Below, one piece after another: positions 6,744 to 11,454 of a stretch of 13,947 nt of DNA; positions within the stretch are counted from its first letter, which is position 1, and the number at the start of each line of letters is the position of its first letter. This stretch comes from a candidate division TA06 bacterium DG_78. GTDB taxonomy: Bacteria; Hydrothermota; Tepidihabitantia; SM23-42. The stretch spans positions 1 to 13,947 of the forward strand of contig LJNI01000048.1 of the NCBI GenBank assembly GCA_001303225.1, read 5' to 3'. Below the pieces are notes generated by a model. The model saw only the letters and a program-made list of their open reading frames with translations. It had not been told where the DNA came from and did no database searches. The position numbers and the translations under genes were made by a program.

Positions 6744-7985
6744 ATGATACCTTTACTTCTCTTTTTGCAGATTGACTCATTATCACTCAATGAGGCAATT
6801 GATATTGCCTTTTCTCAAAGTCCTACTTATTACGAATCAAAAATTGCATTGGATCAATCACGCATTCTCTTTTATCAAAGTCTCTCAAATCTCTTGCCAA
6901 CTGTTTCTGTAACAGCTGATTATACGAAAAGTGAATACAGCGGTGTTACAACAAGTGGCTATACAGGTTTTGCGAGTCTTACCGTACCACTTTTTGATGT
7001 CGACGTTATCAGTTCTATCCTCATTGCTGGTCGACAAGCAAAAGGGACCACGATACAGCACAAGGCAAATATATCCTATTTGATCCTACAATTAAAAACT
7101 GCATACTATAGTCTTATTAACACCCAGAATCTCTTAGCATCATCAGAGATTACCATAGAACGGGCTCAAGAAAATTTAAAACTGGTCGAAACAAAATATG
7201 AACTCGGGTCTGCATCGAGATTCGAAATGCTCCAGGCAGAGGTCTTTTACCTACGCAGCCTGCAGGACAGGACACGGGCAAAAACGCAGAAAATAAGTGC
7301 CCAGGAACAGCTCAAATCTATTCTCGGACTACGTAATGATATCTATCCAACTGATACGTTAATCGCTCCTGACAACACTGAATTTCCGCCCCTCGATTCA
7401 CTCATTTCAATCTTACAGGAGGTAAATTATAATATTCAGATCGCCCAGGAAATGAGGAACATCGCCAAATTAGAATTAGTTTCATCATATCTCGCACTGT
7501 TACCAAAGGTTTCATTCTTCTACGGCTACAGCGTAACTTCTGATTCACTCATTTTTGATTTTGAGTATTATCGTGATAATGCAGTTAAAAATTATGGCAT
7601 AAGTGTTTCTTTTCCTATCTTTGAGATAAAATCAGTCATTTTTAACTACCTCAATGCAAGAAAAGATTTACAATTAAAAGAGTTTGAAAAACAGCGGACG
7701 ACACTAGAGGCAGAAAAATCATTGCGCACAACCTATTATACACTACAAGAATCTTACGATAATCTTCATTTTGCGAAAAAGAGCCTCGAGGCTGCAAGCG
7801 AAGCAGCCACAATTGCAAAAGAACAGTACGCGCTCGGCATTATTTCATTTTTAGACTTCCTGGATGCTGAAGAGGGTTTGTATGAAGCAAAAGTTTCTTA
7901 TACTTCGGCATTAAGTGATTTTCATATTCAGAGAGCGAATTTTTCGTATGTTTTAGGTGCGTTGACCTTTAGTAAGGAGAAATGA
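6744..7985 (+). CDS. TolC-family outer-membrane efflux protein (413 aa)
   Basis: This is the outer-membrane and periplasmic channel component of a tripartite export system. It shows the two-repeat outer-membrane-efflux (OEP) layout of TolC. The first repeat begins at 'SLSLNEAIDIAFSQSP' (about residues 12-27), with long helices around 100-195. The second runs from about 225 to the end, with long coiled-coil helices at 300-390. Length is close to the family norm. The signal peptide is unusually short: only MIPLLLFLQ precedes the mature-looking sequence, with no basic n-region. A stop (6732-6734) rules out a longer start in frame, and no strong ribosome binding site precedes ATG 6744. Its stop overlaps the next ATG (ATGA, 7982-7985). 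It should work with the MacA- and MacB-like proteins downstream. Confidence 0.88.
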   Translation: MIPLLLFLQIDSLSLNEAIDIAFSQSPTYYESKIALDQSRILFYQSLSNLLPTVSVTADYTKSEYSGVTTSGYTGFASLTVPLFDVDVISSILIAGRQAKGTTIQHKANISYLILQLKTAYYSLINTQNLLASSEITIERAQENLKLVETKYELGSASRFEMLQAEVFYLRSLQDRTRAKTQKISAQEQLKSILGLRNDIYPTDTLIAPDNTEFPPLDSLISILQEVNYNIQIAQEMRNIAKLELVSSYLALLPKVSFFYGYSVTSDSLIFDFEYYRDNAVKNYGISVSFPIFEIKSVIFNYLNARKDLQLKEFEKQRTTLEAEKSLRTTYYTLQESYDNLHFAKKSLEAASEAATIAKEQYALGIISFLDFLDAEEGLYEAKVSYTSALSDFHIQRANFSYVLGALTFSKEK

Positions 7986-8212
7986 TTTACCCCGCCCCTC
8001 CAAAATGGTTCTATGTTTATCTAGTAAGAAATAAAAAGGGCAGAGTATATTCAACAAGGAGGAAGTTACCAATGGAACTTATATATTTTGAAGCATATAA
8101 ATATAGACAGAATGCTTTTGAGCGAGAAAAAAAACTTAAACATTATGGCAGTGCTTTAAGGAATTTAAAGTTAAGATTAAAAGATATTTTTTCAAAAGGA
8201 GGGGCGCGGTGA
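7982..8212 (+). CDS. Shortened GIY-YIG nuclease-family protein, catalytic core deleted (76 aa)
   Basis: The N-terminus carries the first half of the small GIY-YIG fold ('FYVYLVRNKKGR', residues 10-21) and the C-terminus carries the conserved tail ('LPMELIYFEAY...REKKLKHYGSALRNLKLRLK'). In family members known to me, roughly 20-25 residues holding the YIG strand and the catalytic Arg helix lie between these parts. Here they are missing, and the chain passes straight from KKGR to VYSTRR. The frame is intact, so this looks like an in-frame deletion, possibly between repeated KKG/KG-R coding sequences. One catalytic Tyr and the Arg are gone, so nuclease activity is unlikely; the Glu in 'REKKLK' remains. 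The start ATG is shared with the tolC stop (ATGA), and AAGGAG lies upstream. It sits inside an export operon where no nuclease is expected, and within the cassette described at 7986-8210. Confidence 0.8.
   Translation: MIYPAPPKWFYVYLVRNKKGRVYSTRRKLPMELIYFEAYKYRQNAFEREKKLKHYGSALRNLKLRLKDIFSKGGAR
7989..8001 (+). repeat. Left terminal inverted repeat of the GIY-YIG cassette
   Basis: ACCCCGCCCCTCC; complementary to 8198-8210 at 12 of 13 positions. It encodes the PAPP residues near the start of the small protein. Confidence 0.75.
8198..8210 (-). repeat. Right terminal inverted repeat of the GIY-YIG cassette
   Basis: GGAGGGGCGCGGT; partner of 7989-8001. It encodes the terminal GGAR residues and now also provides the GGAGG ribosome binding site for the macA-like gene at 8214. 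Confidence 0.75.
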
Positions 8213-8213
8213 A

Positions 8214-9365
8214 ATGAAAAAGAAACCTTTAATTATAATCAGCGTCATTGTCGTTATTATCCTCATTATAGTCTTGAACCTCACTCAAAAAGAAACCAGG
8301 GAGCACGTTGAGGTCACGATTGTAACAAAAGGCAATATCATGTCAGTAGTAACAGCTTCAGGTGAATTACGTGCAAAGTCCCAAGTGGATATATCTGCAG
8401 AAACCATTGGAAGAATTAAAAAAATTTACTATCGAGAAGGAGATTATGTAAAGAGAGGTGATCTTATCATCGTTCTCGACGATGTCCAGGCACAGGCAAA
8501 TCGAAAACTCGCAGAAGCACAAGTGAAACAGGTAGCGCAAGAACTCTTACGTGGCCAAAAACTGTTTGAGAAAAACTTGATTTCTCAGGAGAGTTTGGAA
8601 AAATTACAATTAGCGTACGAATCGGCAAATGCACAGTATGAGCAGGCAATGGATGCATACAGAAAAACAAAAATCTATGCTCCTATTTCAGGCAAAATTA
8701 TGAAAATCAATGTTGAAGAGGGTGAAACCGCAGTCATGGGAACAATGAATTACGCAGGAACAGTATTGATGACCATTGCGGATCTCTCCAGTATGATTGC
8801 TGTGGTCACCATTGATGAAACTGATGTTCCTGTGGTCAAGGTTGGTCAAGATGCAGAAATCACTGCCGATGCTCTCCCTGATTCTGTATATAAAGGAGAA
8901 ATAACAAAGATTGGTCTCATGCCCATCACCAGTCTGTTGACTACAGAAAAGGTTACTGATTTTGAAGTCGAGATAGAAATGAGTGATTTCTCGCCTTTAC
9001 TCCGGCCTGGCATGAATGTCAAAACAGATATCACCACGAATGAAAAAGAAGATGTTTTGACTATTCCTATCCAGGCATCGGGCAAACGAAAAATCGATGA
9101 CAAAACTGCAGAAACAGTCTTCGTCGTCCAGAATGGAAAAGCACATCTCATGGAGATTACTACTGGTGTATCGAGTGATACTCAGATTGAAATCATCTCT
9201 GGAATAGCAGAAGGCGATACATTAATCATTGGGCCGTATCGCGTGCTTTCGAAAATAAAAGATGGGCAACAGGTAAGCTTTGAAATATCAGAAGAAGACA
9301 CCTCATCACAATCGTATAAGGTGAACCCACGACGCATAGTAAGGGCATTGAAAAAACGAATATAG
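8214..9365 (+). CDS. MacA-like periplasmic adaptor (membrane fusion protein, 383 aa)
   Basis: This protein links the inner-membrane ABC transporter to the TolC-like channel. An N-terminal membrane anchor (residues 5-22, after a KKK start) is followed by a beta segment, the first half of a lipoyl-like domain (about 55-90, 'GRIKKIYYREGDYVKRGDLI'), and a short alpha-helical hairpin (about 92-150). The second half of the lipoyl domain is at 152-190 ('IYAPISGKIMKINVEEG'). Beta-barrel and membrane-proximal domains run to about 350. The hairpin is shorter than in E. coli MacA. ATG 8214 lies one base after the cassette gene's stop and uses GGAGG within the cassette's right repeat. Its stop is two bases before the next GTG, so the genes are translationally linked. 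The substrate is unknown; MacA-type adaptors serve peptides, lipopeptides and macrolides. Confidence 0.9.
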   Translation: MKKKPLIIISVIVVIILIIVLNLTQKETREHVEVTIVTKGNIMSVVTASGELRAKSQVDISAETIGRIKKIYYREGDYVKRGDLIIVLDDVQAQANRKLAEAQVKQVAQELLRGQKLFEKNLISQESLEKLQLAYESANAQYEQAMDAYRKTKIYAPISGKIMKINVEEGETAVMGTMNYAGTVLMTIADLSSMIAVVTIDETDVPVVKVGQDAEITADALPDSVYKGEITKIGLMPITSLLTTEKVTDFEVEIEMSDFSPLLRPGMNVKTDITTNEKEDVLTIPIQASGKRKIDDKTAETVFVVQNGKAHLMEITTGVSSDTQIEIISGIAEGDTLIIGPYRVLSKIKDGQQVSFEISEEDTSSQSYKVNPRRIVRALKKRI

Positions 9366-9367
9366 TT

Positions 9368-10051
9368 GTGAAGAAACACACGGTAATCTGCCGAGCAATC
9401 AATATCTGCAAGACCTATTGGCGGGGAAAGGTCGCAGTTGAAGCACTCAGAGGAGTAAACATAGACATTAAGAATAATGATTACACCTCAATCATGGGTC
9501 CCTCTGGTTCTGGGAAATCAACCTTAGTGCACATCCTGAGTTGTCTCGATACACCCACATCCGGTGAATACTATCTGGAAGATAAACTCATTTCCACATA
9601 CACAGATCTTGAATTAGCAAAAATACGAAATGAGTTTTTCGGATTTGTATTTCAAAGTTTCAGTCTCCTGCCCCGGCTCACTGCACTCGACAACGTTGCC
9701 CTTCCCTTAATGTATTCCGGAGTGAACAAGCAGGCGAGAGTAAATCGGGCAAAAGACATATTGGCCAAAACCGGCCTCAGCGATAGAATGCACCACCGAC
9801 CCAATGAAATGTCAGGAGGTGAGTGCCAGCGTGTCGCAATCGCCCGAGCCCTCATCAACAATCCGAAGGTGATATTTGCTGATGAACCCACTGGTAATCT
9901 CGATTCGCGAACTGGAACAGAAATCATGGAACTATTCGACCAACTCGTTGAAGAAGGCAATACCGTTGTTATGGTTACCCATGATTCGAATGTTGCCGCT
10001 CACGCACGGAAAATAGTAAAGTTGAAGGATGGTTTGATCGAACATGACTAG
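9368..10051 (+). CDS. MacB/LolD-type ABC ATPase (227 aa)
   Basis: This is the cytoplasmic ATPase of the MacAB-like transporter. Walker A is GPSGSGKST (44-52), the signature is MSGGECQR (148-155, with E-C in place of Q-Q), Walker B ends ADEPTGNLD with D172 and E173, and the H-loop is H205. Length and the 'PTGNLDSRTG' phrase are typical of the MacB/LolD/FtsE group, where the ATPase powers conformational changes across the membrane. It starts with GTG two bases after the adaptor's stop; no ATG lies in frame before Walker A. Its last eight bases overlap the permease gene (ATGACTAG), so the two are translated together. In E. coli MacB the ATPase and permease are one chain; here they are separate, as is common outside Proteobacteria. 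Confidence 0.94.
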   Translation: MKKHTVICRAINICKTYWRGKVAVEALRGVNIDIKNNDYTSIMGPSGSGKSTLVHILSCLDTPTSGEYYLEDKLISTYTDLELAKIRNEFFGFVFQSFSLLPRLTALDNVALPLMYSGVNKQARVNRAKDILAKTGLSDRMHHRPNEMSGGECQRVAIARALINNPKVIFADEPTGNLDSRTGTEIMELFDQLVEEGNTVVMVTHDSNVAAHARKIVKLKDGLIEHD

Positions 10052-11291
10052 TGTGTTCGGGAAAATTACCGAGTCTTTTCAAACATTTAAAACCCATAGA
10101 TTACGATCGTTTCTTACTATATTGGGTATCATTATTGGGGTAACCACAGTAATCGCAATTCTCTCTTTGATTGAAGGGCTCAACCGTGCAGTTTCTGAGC
10201 AGGTTCAGTCAATTGGTTCAGATCTCATTTTTCTCCAGAAATTTACCTGGATCTCAACTGGTCAACAAGATCTGGACAAGCTTGCCGATCGGCCAGATCT
10301 AACACCCGATGACGCCGAAGCAATCAGTAAACTACCATCTGTTGAAATCGCAATTCCTGACATTGACAGACGGCTCAGCAAATTAAAGTATAGAGATAAG
10401 GAAGTCTCAAATCCTACAATCGCAGGCTCAGATGAGAACTATTCATATGTCAATAACCACTTTGTTGAGAGTGGCCGTGATTTCACAGAAGATGACATTC
10501 TACACCGTCGCAGTGTCGGTATCCTCGGCTCCTATGTTGCCAGCCAGCTATTTCCAGAGGAATCGCCGATTGGCAAAGATCTGCACATTAATGGGCATCG
10601 TATAAAAATCATAGGTGTATTCAAAGAAAAGGGAACATTTATTGGCCAGAGCTTGGATAATTTTGTGCTCATCCCCTATACCCTGCATGAAAAGTTCTTT
10701 CCAAGGGAGCGAGGTTCAATATTCTCGCGTGTATATGGTGGTTATTCAATCGATATTAAACCAAAATTAGACAAGATCGATGAGGTAGTCGATGAGGTGA
10801 GAGAACTTATGCGACGCAGACATGGTCTCGGTTTTGATAAAGAAGACGATTTCGAATTGAACACGCAACAAATGCTCATGGATCTTTATAAAAATATCAC
10901 ACGGATTGGTTTTGCTGCAATCATTGCAATTGCCGCAATCTCATTGGTTGTCGGAGGTATCGGCATTATGAATATTATGCTGGTATCAGTTGCCGAACGG
11001 ACCAGGGAAATTGGCATTCGTAAGGCAGTTGGAGCTTCAAATCAGAATATCCTCTTACAGTTTCTCACTGAATCGATTGTCCTTGCACTCATTGGAGGAA
11101 TTATTGGTATTATTTTAGGGGTCCTCTTAGCAAAATTGATCTCTGCGGTTTCACCGCTCAAGGCTGCAGTATCGTTCTGGATGGTTATGCTCGGCTTTGG
11201 GTTCTCTGCTGCAGTCGGTATATTCTTCGGTATCTATCCTGCCCGTCGTGCCGCTTCACTCAATCCCATAGAAGCACTGCGGTACGAATAA
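10044..11291 (+). CDS. MacB-type ABC permease (415 aa)
   Basis: This is the inner-membrane part of the MacAB-like system. The first membrane span (about residues 20-44, 'RSFLTILGIIIGVTTVI') is followed by a large periplasmic MacB core domain (about 46-285) and three further spans (about 288-315, 341-364, 376-400). The conserved cytoplasmic phrase 'VAERTREIGIRKAVGA' begins at V316, and the C-terminus 'YPARRAASLNPIEALRYE' is diagnostic for the family. Such permeases do not pump across the inner membrane; they move periplasmic substrates into the TolC channel by a mechanical stroke. The start overlaps the ATPase stop by eight bases. It is the last gene of the operon. The substrate is unknown; the neighbouring RiPP is one possibility, but it has its own exporter and separate promoter. 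Confidence 0.94.
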   Translation: MTSVFGKITESFQTFKTHRLRSFLTILGIIIGVTTVIAILSLIEGLNRAVSEQVQSIGSDLIFLQKFTWISTGQQDLDKLADRPDLTPDDAEAISKLPSVEIAIPDIDRRLSKLKYRDKEVSNPTIAGSDENYSYVNNHFVESGRDFTEDDILHRRSVGILGSYVASQLFPEESPIGKDLHINGHRIKIIGVFKEKGTFIGQSLDNFVLIPYTLHEKFFPRERGSIFSRVYGGYSIDIKPKLDKIDEVVDEVRELMRRRHGLGFDKEDDFELNTQQMLMDLYKNITRIGFAAIIAIAAISLVVGGIGIMNIMLVSVAERTREIGIRKAVGASNQNILLQFLTESIVLALIGGIIGIILGVLLAKLISAVSPLKAAVSFWMVMLGFGFSAAVGIFFGIYPARRAASLNPIEALRYE

Positions 11292-11298
11292 TTATCAC

Positions 11299-11406
11299 GC
11301 AGTAATCGCAGCATCGCTACGCTCGCAGGATCATTTTATTTGCAGTACATTAGGCATTTCTTGCAAGTCGGAGGCGCTACTGCAAGTTCTGTAAGAACGA
11401 TCCTGC
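11299..11406. repeat. Palindrome-rich non-coding element after the permease gene
   Basis: Nested inverted repeats lie in the gap between genes. GCAGGATC (11325-11332) pairs with GATCCTGC (11399-11406), enclosing TTGCAGTA (11340-11347) paired with TACTGCAA (11378-11385). GCAGTA also occurs at 11299-11304 and could compete for the same partner. GCAAGT is directly repeated at 11363 and 11382. The stretch ATCGCTACGCTCGCAGGATC is much richer in G+C than the next promoter. No T run follows, so it is not a simple terminator. It looks like an interspersed palindromic repeat (REP-like) or a structured 3' end; one window cannot show whether it is repeated in the genome. Confidence 0.5.
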
Positions 11407-11418
11407 ATTCTCAATGAG

Positions 11419-11446
11419 TTGACTTTGATAAAATATTAATTATAAT
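11419..11446 (+). promoter_or_regulatory. Sigma-70-type promoter giving a leaderless mRNA
   Basis: TTGACT (11419-11424), a 16-base spacer and TATAAT (11441-11446) are followed by only eight bases before ATG 11455. Transcription should start at or within two bases of the ATG. Confidence 0.7.
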
Positions 11447-11454
11447 CTGTGGTC

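Larger units (their letters stand above)
7986..8210. mobile_element. Candidate GIY-YIG mini-cassette with terminal inverted repeats and 7-bp target duplication
   Basis: The 225-bp segment is bounded by inverted repeats at 7989-8001 (ACCCCGCCCCTCC) and 8198-8210 (GGAGGGGCGCGGT), matched at 12 of 13 positions. Both are far richer in G+C than their surroundings. The heptamer GAAATGA lies immediately outside on both sides (7979-7985 and 8211-8217). The left copy supplies the tolC stop and the cassette gene's ATG. The right copy supplies the macA-like ATG and completes the cassette gene's stop. Deleting one copy plus the cassette gives GTAAGGAGAAATGAAAAAG, an ideal ribosome binding site with an ATGA stop/start overlap. 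This supports insertion into a former tolC-macA junction. No transposase is encoded, so the insertion mechanism is unknown. The ATG part of the heptamer is functionally constrained, which weakens the duplication evidence somewhat. Confidence 0.6.
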
